A stretch of DNA of 64,000 nt. It comes from Sinimarinibacterium flocculans. GTDB taxonomy: Bacteria > Pseudomonadota > Gammaproteobacteria > Nevskiales > Nevskiaceae. Numbering within the stretch: position 1 is the stretch's first letter; every line of letters starts with the position of its first letter. Shown here in pieces: positions 1-8,658 of this stretch. Made by a program: the position numbers and the translations under genes. The notes below the pieces were generated by a model. It was not told the origin of the DNA. It saw only the letters and a program-made list of their open reading frames with translations, and did not search any database. The stretch lies in the NCBI RefSeq assembly GCF_003201205.1, contig NZ_QICN01000008.1:168219-232218 (forward strand). Direction: 5' to 3'.

Positions 1-52
1 CTAGCGTCAGCATGACGGCCGCCGTGGCGGCAGCGAGATTGCGGAATTTCAT
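1..52 (-). CDS. gspD: Probable GspD secretin, N-terminal fragment
   Basis: Only the first 17 codons are in the window; the gene runs off the left edge. The peptide starts MKFRNLAAATAAVMLTL, a basic n-region followed by a hydrophobic stretch as in a Sec signal peptide. It lies 75 bp downstream of gspC on the same strand. In type II secretion operons the gene after gspC is normally gspD, the outer-membrane secretin, so the assignment rests on position and the signal-like start and not on domain evidence. Confidence 0.55.
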   Translation of the reverse strand, partial: MKFRNLAAATAAVMLTL

Positions 53-127
53 CGTTGGCGGAGTACGGTCGCGGCCGGGCTGGAGTCAGGGTCTGCGATC
101 TTGGACCGGGTCATCGGGCGCGCCGGG

Positions 128-1024
128 TCAAGGGCCAAGCGTCACGTTCAGGTTCTGCACCTGCCCGCCGCGTTCGATCGTCAGGGAAATGGCATTGGCC
201 TGACTGAGCTGCCCCAGCAGCTGCAGGGCCTTCTGATTGTCGTCCAATTGTACGCCATTGACTGCGGTGACCAGATCGCCGGGGCGCAGCCCCAGCTGCT
301 GGAAGGCTTCGCGCTCGCGGCCGGGATAGATGCGGTAGCCACGCTGCTGGCCGCCGACCGTCGCCGGCTGCACACGCAGGTAGTTGGACGCCTTGGTCGG
401 GTCGGACATGATCTGTTCGCGGATCTGCGACAGCATCTGCGCGGTGTTGGCATCGGTCTGCGGCAGGGCGGCGGCGGCCGAGGCATTGCGCGCCGCGACC
501 GCCTGCGCCGAACTCGGTGCATCCTTGTTCAGCCGCAGGGTCTCGAGCTTGCCGGCCCGCGACAGGATGACGCGGTCGGCGAAGATGGACTGCAGTTTGA
601 CGCCGGAAACGACGGTGTCGCCGATCGCGTAGGGCTTCTCTTCGCCGTTGCTGGTGCCGATCAGTGCGCGCGACTCGCGGTCGGCGCCGGCGAGAATTCC
701 GAGCAGGTTCAGCGACAGGCGGGTGTCCGGTGCGTCCTCGACGTTGCCGGCCGGCGCGGCCTCCGCCTCGTAGCGGCCGAACAGCTGGGCGGCGAGCAGG
801 CGGTCGATACCCGCCGACGGTGTCCTGCCGGCGCGCGCCGGAGCCGGCGGGGGCGGCGGCGGTTGCCAGCGGGCGGCCTCGGGTACCGGCATGAGCGCCC
901 AGACCATCTTGGACAGCAGCCACGCGACGACGATGGCCAGCGCCAGATTGGCCAGCGGCGGCAAGCGGCGTCCGTGCCGCTCGTACCACTGCGCAGCGCG
1001 CTGCAGACTCAGGGTTTCAGACAT
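128..1024 (-). CDS. gspC: Type II secretion system protein GspC
   Basis: A 298-residue inner-membrane protein that links the type II secretion inner-membrane platform to the GspD secretin. A short cytoplasmic N-terminus is followed by one membrane segment (about residues 27-45, LANLALAIVVAWLLSKMVWA), a Pro-rich linker, a periplasmic homology region (LLGILAGADRESRALIG) and a C-terminal PDZ-like domain (GLRPGDLVTAVNGVQL). Length and order match GspC. The start at 1024 (MSETLSL) is preferred over the in-frame upstream ATG at 1093 because it places the membrane segment at the usual distance from the N-terminus. It leads a minus-strand operon continuing into probable gspD. Confidence 0.9.
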   Translation of the reverse strand: MSETLSLQRAAQWYERHGRRLPPLANLALAIVVAWLLSKMVWALMPVPEAARWQPPPPPPAPARAGRTPSAGIDRLLAAQLFGRYEAEAAPAGNVEDAPDTRLSLNLLGILAGADRESRALIGTSNGEEKPYAIGDTVVSGVKLQSIFADRVILSRAGKLETLRLNKDAPSSAQAVAARNASAAAALPQTDANTAQMLSQIREQIMSDPTKASNYLRVQPATVGGQQRGYRIYPGREREAFQQLGLRPGDLVTAVNGVQLDDNQKALQLLGQLSQANAISLTIERGGQVQNLNVTLGP

Positions 1025-1127
1025 CGGCGAATCATAACCCGTGGACTCGTGGGGCCTGTAGGGCAGCGGCCGGATTGCTGCGGCCGGCGCCATTGGTTAC
1101 CTTGCTGCGAACCCTTGGGGGAGGTTC

Positions 1128-3356
1128 ATGTCCGCACGCAGCCTGGTCCGCCTGTGCATCAGTGCCGCGGTGCTGCTGGTCTTCGTGTTGCATGGCGGAC
1201 GCTGGCTGCCCCTGCGCTTGCTCGATCTGATCGAGAATTTCACCTACGACGCACGCGTCGTGCTGACCGCCCCCGGTACCGACGATCCGCGCGTCGTGAT
1301 CGTCGATCTGGACGAACGCAGTCTCGCCGCCGAGGGCTGGCCGTGGCCGCGGCACAAGTTCGCGACCCTCGTCGACCAGCTGTTCGAGCGTTATGGCGTT
1401 CGTGCGCTCGGCCTGGACATCGTGTTTGCCGAGCCCGACGACAGCGCCTTGCGCCTGTGGGACCGCCTGCACCGTGAAGAGTTCTCGCAGATTCCCGAAG
1501 TCGTTTCCCGGGACACCGCGATCCGTGCCGAACTCGACCACGATGGCCGCTTTTCCGCCGCGCTGAGCCGCCGCCCGGTCGTTCTCGGCTACTTCTTCAA
1601 GCCGGTCGTGCGGAGCGGCGAGCTGCCGACGACCGGCGGCCTGTGTGCGCCCCTGATCGATGCGCGCACGGCGCAGCTGTACGACGTCGATTTCATCGAG
1701 GCAAGGGGCTACGGCGGCAGCCTTGCGCGGCTGACCGAGGCGGCTTCCGCCTGCGGCTTCTTCGACAACCCGCTCGCGGCCAGCGACGACGGCGTCTATC
1801 GTCGCGTGCCGCTGTTGCAGCAGTACGACGGCGCTGTCTACCCGTCGCTGGCGCTGTCCCTGGTGCGGCTGGCACTCGGCGATCCGCCGGTGGAGCTGGT
1901 CTTCGATCCGCCGGAAGTGCGCAGCTCGCTGCATCTCGAACGCCTGCGTGTCGGGCCGCTGGAGGTTCCCGTCGACGGCCGCGTCGCGGCCTACGTGCCC
2001 TACCGCGGCGACAACCGGACCTTCACCTACATTCCGGCGGTGGACGTGCTGCGCGGCGAGGTCGTGTCCCCGGAGCGCCTGCGCAACGCCATCGTACTGA
2101 TGGGGACCACCGCCGCCGGCCTGTTCGATCTGCGCAGTACGCCGGTCAACAAGGTGTTTGCCGGCGTCGAGGTCCACGCCAACCTGGTGTCGGGGATGCT
2201 CGACGGGCGCATCCGCCAGAAGGCGCCGTACTACGCCGGCATCGAGGTCGTGATGCACGTGCTGATCGCGCTGCTGCTGGCCTGGGCGTTTGCCCGGCTG
2301 AGTGCGCTGGCGAGCGCACTGGTCAGCGCTGCGGTGGTCGCCGGCATCGTCGGCCTGGCGCTGGCGATGTGGAGTGGCGCCGACTTCGTCATGCCGCTCG
2401 GCGTGCCGGTGGTGTTCACGCTGACCCTGGTCATGGCGCACCTGCTCTACGGGTATTTCATCGAGTCCCGTGGCAAGCGCGAGATCTCCCGCCGCTTCGG
2501 CCAGTACGTGCCGCCGGAACTCGTCGAGGAGCTGGCCGCCCATCCGGAAGCGGTGTCGATGGCCGGCGAGAGCCGGGAAATGAGCGTGCTGTTCTCCGAC
2601 GTGCGCGACTTCACCAGCATGTCCGAGAATCTCGACGCCCGCGAGCTGGCGGCGATGATCAATACCTTCCTGACGCGGCAGACCGCCGTGGTGCAGCAGC
2701 ACCGCGGGACCATCGACAAGTACATCGGCGACCTGGTGATGGCATTCTGGGGCGCGCCGCTGCGCGACGAGCAGCACGCCTTGCACGCCGTGCTCGCCGG
2801 CATGCAGATGCAGCGCTCGGTGCGCGAGCTGGACGACGAGTTCGAGCGTCGCGGCTGGCCCAAGCTGCACATCGGCGTCGGCATCAACAGCGGGCGCATG
2901 AGCGTCGGCAACATGGGCTCGGAGTTCCGTATGGCCTACACGGTCATGGGCGATGCGGTGAACCTGGCGTCGCGGCTCGAGGGCCTGACCAAGGAATACG
3001 GCGTCGGCGTGCTCGTCGGCCAGCAGACGCGCGATCTGCTGCCCTCCGGCTGGGCCTTCCGCGAAGTCGATCTGGTGATCGTCAAGGGGCGCCGCGAGCC
3101 GGTGGCGATCTACGAGCCGATGGGGCCGAAGGACCAGCTCGATCCGGGTCTGCGCGAAGACCTGGCGCGGCACCGCGGCGCGCTGCAGCTCTACCGGGCG
3201 CGGCGCTGGGACGAGGCCGAGGTGGAGTTCTTCAACCTGGCGCAGGGTCCGCGGCCGCACCCGGTCTACAGCCTGTTCATCCAGCGCATCATGGCCTTGC
3301 GCGAGAATCCGCCGCCCCCGGACTGGAACGGCACCTTCACCTTCCGGCACAAGTAG
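1128..3356 (+). CDS. CHASE2-domain class III adenylate/guanylate cyclase
   Basis: A 742-residue membrane-bound nucleotide cyclase. It has an N-terminal membrane segment, an extracytoplasmic CHASE2 sensor (about residues 30-350, with [14 protein letters not shown] and [14 protein letters not shown]), a run of hydrophobic helices (about 365-445) and a C-terminal class III catalytic domain (about 475-665). The two metal-binding aspartates are visible as D491 (SDVRDFTSM) and D535 ([12 protein letters not shown]). Product (cAMP or cGMP) cannot be decided by eye. A GGAGG lies just before the ATG. It is divergent from gspC across 103 bp. The ligand sensed by CHASE2 is unknown. Confidence 0.9.
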   Translation: MSARSLVRLCISAAVLLVFVLHGGRWLPLRLLDLIENFTYDARVVLTAPGTDDPRVVIVDLDERSLAAEGWPWPRHKFATLVDQLFERYGVRALGLDIVFAEPDDSALRLWDRLHREEFSQIPEVVSRDTAIRAELDHDGRFSAALSRRPVVLGYFFKPVVRSGELPTTGGLCAPLIDARTAQLYDVDFIEARGYGGSLARLTEAASACGFFDNPLAASDDGVYRRVPLLQQYDGAVYPSLALSLVRLALGDPPVELVFDPPEVRSSLHLERLRVGPLEVPVDGRVAAYVPYRGDNRTFTYIPAVDVLRGEVVSPERLRNAIVLMGTTAAGLFDLRSTPVNKVFAGVEVHANLVSGMLDGRIRQKAPYYAGIEVVMHVLIALLLAWAFARLSALASALVSAAVVAGIVGLALAMWSGADFVMPLGVPVVFTLTLVMAHLLYGYFIESRGKREISRRFGQYVPPELVEELAAHPEAVSMAGESREMSVLFSDVRDFTSMSENLDARELAAMINTFLTRQTAVVQQHRGTIDKYIGDLVMAFWGAPLRDEQHALHAVLAGMQMQRSVRELDDEFERRGWPKLHIGVGINSGRMSVGNMGSEFRMAYTVMGDAVNLASRLEGLTKEYGVGVLVGQQTRDLLPSGWAFREVDLVIVKGRREPVAIYEPMGPKDQLDPGLREDLARHRGALQLYRARRWDEAEVEFFNLAQGPRPHPVYSLFIQRIMALRENPPPPDWNGTFTFRHK

Positions 3357-3547
3357 AGCCCCTGCGCCGCGCAGTTCCGGGCGCGGCAGAGTGCCGTTCG
3401 TGCCCGCGGGCTTGCATTCGGTCCGGCGAGTCTCCAAGTAGTGGGACAGCAGCGCTACACTGGGATCATGGTGAGAACGAGTCGACCGGTCACGGATTTC
3501 GATGGGCGGTGCCGCGCGCGGCGCCTGCGGGCGGCGGGTGTCCGCCG

Positions 3548-3880
3548 ATGAGCAACGACATCAAACCGCGCAACGGCACGGACTCCGGCCAGGGCGTCGC
3601 CGTCGAGGAGGTCAAACCCCGCCTGCAGCAGCCGCCCATGTACAAGGTGGTGATGCTCAACGACGACTACACGCCGATGGAGTTCGTGGTCCAGGTTTTG
3701 CAGCAGTTTTTTCACCACACGCGTGAAAAGGCGGTGCAGATCATGCTCACCATTCATACACAGGGGCGCGGCGTGGCGGGTCTGTTCCCGGCGGAGATCG
3801 CCGAGACCAAGACCGCGCAGGTCAACGGTTACGCCCGCCAGCACCAACACCCGTTGCTGACGGTGATGGAGAAGGCCTGA
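3548..3880 (+). CDS. clpS: ATP-dependent Clp protease adaptor ClpS
   Basis: A 110-residue adaptor that recognises N-degron substrates and delivers them to ClpA. The core [20 protein letters not shown] is the family signature containing the N-degron pocket residues ([10 protein letters not shown]), followed by [20 protein letters not shown] flexible N-terminal arm of about 35 residues, needed in E. coli ClpS for engaging ClpA, is present. clpA starts 48 bp downstream on the same strand. The ATG at 3548 gives the normal family length; the longer open frame upstream is an extension through unrelated sequence. Confidence 0.95.
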   Translation: MSNDIKPRNGTDSGQGVAVEEVKPRLQQPPMYKVVMLNDDYTPMEFVVQVLQQFFHHTREKAVQIMLTIHTQGRGVAGLFPAEIAETKTAQVNGYARQHQHPLLTVMEKA

Positions 3881-3928
3881 TCCGCGGATGACGGAACGGG
3901 CATGGAAGAGCCATACGGAGCAGACGCA

Positions 3929-6208
3929 ATGTTGTCGGAAGATCTACAGAAAGCCCTGGATGCCGCGTTCGTTTCGGCGCGCATGGAAGGCCATGAGCTG
4001 CTGACGGTCGAGCACCTGCTGCTGGCGCTGCTGTCGGACACCCAGGTGTCCGAGGCGCTGGGTGCTGCCGGGGCCGATTCCGAGAAACTCGAAGAGGGCC
4101 TGCGGGAGTACATCCGCACCCACATCCAGGCGGTCAAGGACGTCGAGAAGCACGAAGTGCAGCCGACGCTGTCCTTCCAGCGCGTGCTGCAGCGGGCGAT
4201 CTACCACGTCCAGGCGGCCGGCAAGAAGCACGTGACCACGCTCAACGTGCTGGTCGCCATCTTCTCGGAGAAGGACACGCACGCGGTCTATCTGCTGGGC
4301 GAGCAGGGTGTCAGCCGGCTCGACATCGTCAACTTCATTTCGCACGGCATCGCCAAGAACAACGCGGCGGCCGAGAAGCCGGCGGAGTCCGAGGAGCGGG
4401 AAGACGCCGGCGACAAGGGCCAGGCCAACCAGAGCGCGCTCGAGCAGTACGCCGTGAACCTGAACGAGCGGGCGGCGCATGGCGCCATCGACCCGCTGAT
4501 CGGTCGCGATCTCGAGGTCGAGCGGGTCATGCAGACCCTGTGCCGGCGGCGCAAGAACAACCCGCTGCTCGTCGGCGAGGCCGGCGTCGGCAAGACGGCG
4601 ATCGCCGAGGGACTGGCGTGGCTGATCGTCGAAGGACGCGTCCCGGAGCTGTTGCGCGGCTCGGTGGTCTACAGCCTGGATCTGGGCTCGCTGATCGCCG
4701 GGACCAAGTACCGCGGCGACTTCGAAAAGCGCTTCAAGGCGGTGATCCAGGACCTGCAGCAGCGCCCCGGCTCGATCGTCTTCATCGACGAGATCCACAT
4801 GATCATCGGCGCCGGCGCCGCCAGCGGCGGTGTCATGGACGCCTCGAACCTGCTCAAGCCGTTGCTGGCGTCGGGCGGGATCCGCTGCATCGGCTCCACC
4901 ACCTACCAGGAATATCGCGGCATCTTCGAGAAGGATCGTGCGCTGGCGCGGCGCTTCCAGAAGATCGACGTCGGTGAGCCCAGTGTCGAGGACACCGTGA
5001 AGATTCTCGAAGGGCTGCGTGCCCGATTCGAGGACCATCACCAGGTCCAGTTCACGCGCGGCGCGCTGCGTTCCGCGGTCGAGCTGTCCACGCGCCACAT
5101 CACCGACCGGCACCTGCCGGACAAGGCGATCGACGTCATCGACGAGGCCGCCGCGCGTCTGCGCCTGCTGCCGGAATCGCGGCGCCGCAAGACCGTGCAG
5201 GTCCGTGACATCGAGGAAACCGTGGCGCGCATCGCGCGAATCCCGCCGAAGAGCGTCTCGGCCAACGACCGCGACCGGCTGGCGACGCTGGAGCGCGATC
5301 TCAAGCTGGTGATCTTCGGTCAGGACGCGGCGATCGACCAGCTCACCGCGTGCATCAAGCTCGCGCGTTCCGGGCTCGGCAATCCGGAGAAGCCGATCGG
5401 CAACTTCCTGCTCGCCGGCCCGACCGGCGTCGGCAAGACCGAGGTCACGCGCCAGCTCGCCCAGCTGCTGGGCATCGAGCTGATCCGCTTCGACATGTCC
5501 GAGTACATGGAGCGGCACACCGTGTCGCGCCTCATCGGCGCACCGCCCGGCTATGTCGGTTTCGATCAGGGCGGCCTGCTGACCGAAGCGGTGATCAAGC
5601 ATCCGCACTGTGTCGTGCTGCTCGACGAGATCGAGAAGGCCCATCCCGACGTCTTCAACCTGCTGCTGCAGGTCATGGACCACGGCAAGCTGACGGACAA
5701 CAACGGGCGGCAGGCGGACTTCCGCAACGTCATCCTGGTGATGACCACCAATGCCGGTGCCGAGGAATCGTCACGGCGCTCGATGGGCTTCGCCGAGCAG
5801 AACCACGCGACCGATGCGATGGAGGTGATCCGGCGCATGTTCACGCCGGAGTTCCGCAACCGCCTCGATGCGATCGTGCAGTTCGCGCCGCTGGGTCAGG
5901 CCGAGGTGCTGCGCGTCGTCGAGAAGTTCCTGATGCAGTTGGAGGAGCAGCTCGGCGCCAAGGGCGTGCAGCTCGACATCGACGAGTCCGCGCGGCTGTG
6001 GCTGGCCGAGCGGGGCTACGATCCGAAGATGGGCGCGCGGCCGATGGCGCGCATCATCCAGGAGAATCTCAAGCGCCCGCTGGCCGAGGAGCTGCTGTTC
6101 GGCAAGCTCGCCAACGGCGGCCGCGTGCACGTGGTGCTCGGCGAGGACGGACAGCTGGAGTTCGAACTCGAAGGGCGCGAGAAGGCGGCGCAGCTCGAGC
6201 CGGTTTGA
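3929..6208 (+). CDS. clpA: ATP-dependent Clp protease ATP-binding subunit ClpA
   Basis: A 759-residue AAA+ unfoldase that partners ClpP. An N-terminal Clp repeat domain (about 1-140), AAA-1 with Walker A GEAGVGKT and Walker B VFIDEIH, AAA-2 with Walker A GPTGVGKT and Walker B VLLDEIEKAHPD, and a C-terminal D2-small domain (GARPMARIIQENLKRPLAEE) are all present. Its length matches E. coli ClpA (758). The ATG at 3929 has GGAG 8 nt upstream and gives the family start MLSEDLQ; an upstream in-frame ATG at 3902 would add nine unrelated residues. clpP is not in the window. A strong hairpin terminator follows. Confidence 0.96.
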   Translation: MLSEDLQKALDAAFVSARMEGHELLTVEHLLLALLSDTQVSEALGAAGADSEKLEEGLREYIRTHIQAVKDVEKHEVQPTLSFQRVLQRAIYHVQAAGKKHVTTLNVLVAIFSEKDTHAVYLLGEQGVSRLDIVNFISHGIAKNNAAAEKPAESEEREDAGDKGQANQSALEQYAVNLNERAAHGAIDPLIGRDLEVERVMQTLCRRRKNNPLLVGEAGVGKTAIAEGLAWLIVEGRVPELLRGSVVYSLDLGSLIAGTKYRGDFEKRFKAVIQDLQQRPGSIVFIDEIHMIIGAGAASGGVMDASNLLKPLLASGGIRCIGSTTYQEYRGIFEKDRALARRFQKIDVGEPSVEDTVKILEGLRARFEDHHQVQFTRGALRSAVELSTRHITDRHLPDKAIDVIDEAAARLRLLPESRRRKTVQVRDIEETVARIARIPPKSVSANDRDRLATLERDLKLVIFGQDAAIDQLTACIKLARSGLGNPEKPIGNFLLAGPTGVGKTEVTRQLAQLLGIELIRFDMSEYMERHTVSRLIGAPPGYVGFDQGGLLTEAVIKHPHCVVLLDEIEKAHPDVFNLLLQVMDHGKLTDNNGRQADFRNVILVMTTNAGAEESSRRSMGFAEQNHATDAMEVIRRMFTPEFRNRLDAIVQFAPLGQAEVLRVVEKFLMQLEEQLGAKGVQLDIDESARLWLAERGYDPKMGARPMARIIQENLKRPLAEELLFGKLANGGRVHVVLGEDGQLEFELEGREKAAQLEPV

Positions 6209-6219
6209 GGTGGTTCCAC

Positions 6220-6255
6220 ACGACAAAGCCCGCTTCGAGCGGGCTTTGTCGTTTT
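6220..6255 (+). terminator. Rho-independent terminator after clpA
   Basis: CGACAAAGCCCGC (6221-6233) pairs perfectly with GCGGGCTTTGTCG (6239-6251), a 13-bp stem with a 5-nt loop, followed by TTTT. It lies 12 bp after the clpA stop. The opposite strand lacks a T-run, so it should stop clpS-clpA transcription and not infA. Confidence 0.9.
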
Positions 6256-6341
6256 CGGGCGTGCAGTCCGTGAAGCTGCGCGCCGACCCTTCGCGACGCA
6301 AGATTCCCGGCGGCGCCAGGGCCCTCCACGCTGCCCGGAAC

Positions 6342-6560
6342 TTACTTGTCTCTGAACGTGATGCGGCCCTTGGTCAGGTCATAGGGCGTGAGCTGCACCG
6401 TGACCTTGTCGCCGGTGAGGATGCGGATGTAGTGCTTGCGCATGCGGCCGGAGATGTGTGCAACGACGATATGGCCGTTCTCGAGCTTTACGCGGAATGT
6501 GGTGTTCGGGAGTGTTTCCAGCACCACCCCGTTCATCTCGATGTGATCTTCCTTGGCCAT
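6342..6560 (-). CDS. infA: Translation initiation factor IF-1
   Basis: A 72-residue single OB-fold protein that binds the 30S A site during initiation. The sequence [18 protein letters not shown] and the C-terminal part [16 protein letters not shown] are the canonical IF-1 signatures, and the length is typical. It sits between the convergent clpA and the upstream bpt-aat pair, the classic gammaproteobacterial neighbourhood. A good sigma70-type promoter lies 29-57 bp upstream, so it can be expressed independently of aat-bpt. Confidence 0.97.
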   Translation of the reverse strand: MAKEDHIEMNGVVLETLPNTTFRVKLENGHIVVAHISGRMRKHYIRILTGDKVTVQLTPYDLTKGRITFRDK

Positions 6561-6588
6561 ACGCCCTGCCGGCAAAAATGAGGCGTGC

Positions 6589-6617
6589 ATTATTGGAGCC
6601 GGCCCCGAATGTTTCAA
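6589..6617 (-). promoter_or_regulatory. Sigma70-like promoter for infA
   Basis: On the minus strand TTGAAA (6617-6612), a 17-nt spacer and AATAAT (6594-6589) form a near-consensus promoter. It overlaps the last codon of bpt and points at infA, whose start is 28 bp further on. Confidence 0.65.
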
Positions 6618-7351
6618 CCGGCAGGGGCTGATGGCCGGTCTACGTCGTCGGGCATTGGCGTCCAGCCGTGTGCGGTCAGCGACTCCAGCGGGCGGAAGCG
6701 CGACTTGTAGGCCATCTTGCGGCTCTCGCGCACCCAGTAGCCCAGATAGACATGCGTGAGGCCGCGTTCGCGGGCCAGCTCGATCTGCCGGAGCACGGCC
6801 AGGGTTCCGAGGCCGCGGTCGGCGGCGCGCGGCTCGAAGAAGGTGTAGACCGCCGAAAACGCCAGCGGCAGGTGATCGACCACCGCGACGCCGAGCAGGC
6901 GCCCGTGCTCGCGGAAGCTCCAGTAACGCACCGGGGCCCACGGGCATTCGAGGAAATTGTGGAACGCGAGGCGGTCGTGCGGGTCCATGCCGCCGTCGGC
7001 GTGACGTCCGAGCAGGTAGCGCCGGTACAGCGCGAAGTGCTCGTCGCGCAGTTCGGTGTCGAGGCTCAGCTGCAGGTCGGCGTTGTGCTGCAGGCAGCGG
7101 CGCTGGGAGCGCGAAGGACGGAAATCGGCGACCGGCACGCGCACCGGCACGCAGCGCATGCAGTCGCGGCAGTGCGGGCGGTAGACGTGACCGCCGCTGC
7201 GGCGAAAGCCCATCTCCAGCAGGCGCTGGTAGCGCGGCGCGTTGAGGGTCCACTCGGGATCGACGAAAGCGCTGCGGGCGGCATAGCCGCTCAGGTAACC
7301 GCAGGCGTGTTCGGCGCTGAGGTACAGCCGGACGGGTTGCGAGTCGTTCAT
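6614..7351 (-). CDS. bpt: Aspartate/glutamate leucyltransferase (bacterial ATE-like)
   Basis: A 245-residue aminoacyl-tRNA-protein transferase that adds leucine to proteins with N-terminal Asp or Glu, making them ClpS substrates. The N-terminal ATE domain with the cysteine cluster (HACGYL..., [15 protein letters not shown]) and the C-terminal domain ([37 protein letters not shown]) are clear. The start overlaps the aat stop by 4 bp (ATGA), indicating translational coupling. Older annotations call this family arginyltransferase; the leucyl specificity is known for the Vibrio Bpt type and is assumed here. Confidence 0.93.
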   Translation of the reverse strand: MNDSQPVRLYLSAEHACGYLSGYAARSAFVDPEWTLNAPRYQRLLEMGFRRSGGHVYRPHCRDCMRCVPVRVPVADFRPSRSQRRCLQHNADLQLSLDTELRDEHFALYRRYLLGRHADGGMDPHDRLAFHNFLECPWAPVRYWSFREHGRLLGVAVVDHLPLAFSAVYTFFEPRAADRGLGTLAVLRQIELARERGLTHVYLGYWVRESRKMAYKSRFRPLESLTAHGWTPMPDDVDRPSAPAG

Positions 7352-8091
7352 CGCGGCAGGTGCTCCGGCGACGAGGGCACCTCGATGCCGAAGCGCCAGA
7401 TGCCCGGCGGATGCGGCCGCTCACGCGACAGCGCGAGCTCGCGCAGAAAGGTCTCGCGCGGCATCTCAATGGCGCCGAGCCGGTCGAGATGGGGCGATTT
7501 CACCTGGCAGTCGATCAGCGAGAAGTGCCAGGCCTGCAACTGACGGCACAGCCAGAACATGGCCAGTTTCGAGCCGTCCGTCGCTGCGGAGAACATCGAC
7601 TCGCCGAAGAACACGCGGCCGCTGACCACGCCGTAGAGGCCGCCGATCAGCGTGCCGGCGCGCCACACCTCCACGCTGTGGGCATGGCCGTGGGCGTGCA
7701 GCTGGCGATAGGCGCGCCGCATGTCGCCGCCCAGCCAAGTGCCCTGGCTGCCGCGACGCGGAGCGGCACAGCCGTCCAGCACCGCCTCGAAGGCGCGATC
7801 GAGCGTGACCGCGTAGTCGGCGCGGCGGATCGTCCGGTGCAGCGAGCGGGAGACATGCAGCCGGTCCGGTACCAGCACCGCGCGCGGGTCCGGGCACCAC
7901 CACAGGATCGGCTCGTCGGGGTTGTACCAGGGAAAAATGCCCTGCGCGTAGGCGCGCAGCAGGCGGGTCAACGAAAGGTCGCCGCCGATCGCCAGCAGCC
8001 CGTTGGGCTCGCGCATTGCCAGATGCACGGGCGGGAAGGGCTGGAGCGGATGACGCGGGTCCAGCCAGTGCAGGCGGACAGGACTATCCAT
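7348..8091 (-). CDS. aat: Leucyl/phenylalanyl-tRNA--protein transferase
   Basis: A 247-residue enzyme that transfers Leu or Phe from aminoacyl-tRNA to N-terminal Lys/Arg, the other branch of the bacterial N-degron pathway. Family motifs are [40 protein letters not shown] and [13 protein letters not shown]. The ATG at 8091 ([12 protein letters not shown]) is preferred over the in-frame ATG at 8124, which adds 11 residues not expected in the family. It is translationally coupled to bpt. With ClpS and ClpA, both transferase branches and the degradation adaptor lie within 4.6 kb. Confidence 0.95.
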   Translation of the reverse strand: MDSPVRLHWLDPRHPLQPFPPVHLAMREPNGLLAIGGDLSLTRLLRAYAQGIFPWYNPDEPILWWCPDPRAVLVPDRLHVSRSLHRTIRRADYAVTLDRAFEAVLDGCAAPRRGSQGTWLGGDMRRAYRQLHAHGHAHSVEVWRAGTLIGGLYGVVSGRVFFGESMFSAATDGSKLAMFWLCRQLQAWHFSLIDCQVKSPHLDRLGAIEMPRETFLRELALSRERPHPPGIWRFGIEVPSSPEHLPR

Positions 8092-8169
8092 GGCCGGCAG
8101 CGTGGGGGACGACGCCGCCAGCATACGCCAGCGGAGCCCGGTGGAGCGGCCGTCGTGCCGGGTGCGCGC

Positions 8170-8505
8170 TCAGTGGAAGGTCGGCGCGACCGACGCGACG
8201 TCGCGCAGCGCCCATTGCACGACCGCGTCGTGCTCGAAGCGCGTGATCGGCTCGGACTCGGCCGGCGGGCCGGCCTGCGTCAGACGGCCGTCGTCGTCGA
8301 AGTGAATCCGCGCGCCCGCCGTCTGCACCCGCAGCTCGCTGGTGTCCGGGGCGTCCTCGAGCGTGAGTTGCAGGTAACGCAGGTCGTGCCCGGCGAACTC
8401 CGGGATCCGGTCGGCACCTGCCGCGATCGACGCCGCCTGCTCCGCGGAGAATTCGCGGATCGTGCCTTCCGGCGTCAGGACGAAATGGCGAGTCTGCGTG
8501 CTCAT
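8170..8505 (-). CDS. Conserved hypothetical protein, 111 aa
   Basis: I do not recognise a named family. The protein is small, acidic and without a signal peptide or membrane segment; it starts [20 protein letters not shown] and reads as a compact beta-rich sequence with [14 protein letters not shown]. It lies 78 bp upstream of aat on the same strand and is divergent from ftsK. Residue composition looks protein-like and there is no competing gene on the other strand, so it is probably real. Confidence 0.6.
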   Translation of the reverse strand: MSTQTRHFVLTPEGTIREFSAEQAASIAAGADRIPEFAGHDLRYLQLTLEDAPDTSELRVQTAGARIHFDDDGRLTQAGPPAESEPITRFEHDAVVQWALRDVASVAPTFH

Positions 8506-8627
8506 TCGGATGCTCTGAAGACCACTCTTCAGGATTTTGGACCGGAATTCAATATGAAGGTTTACCTGCGGTATTCAAGGCCGGTCGAGTGGCGGACAGG
8601 GCAGCGAGCGCGCCGGGCGGTTCGCTA

Positions 8628-8633
8628 TACTGC
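8628..8633 (+). promoter_or_regulatory. Possible -10 element upstream of ftsK
   Basis: TATACT lies 25 bp before the ftsK ATG in the divergent gap with the 111-aa hypothetical gene. No convincing -35 hexamer is seen at 16-18 nt, so this is a weak promoter call. Confidence 0.35.
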
Positions 8634-8658
8634 CGCGCATCAGATCGCACCATTCGGC

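Noticed and set aside
1032..3437. 801-codon antisense open frame over the CHASE2 cyclase
   Set aside because: Shadow of the cyclase; the cyclase has metal-binding aspartates, sensor domain and ribosome-binding site.
7360..8658. Very long open frame upstream of ftsK giving a 1220-residue protein
   Set aside because: The first 433 codons run antisense through aat and the 111-aa gene and are Arg/Ala/Gly rich; FtsK homology and a -10-like element place the start at 8659.
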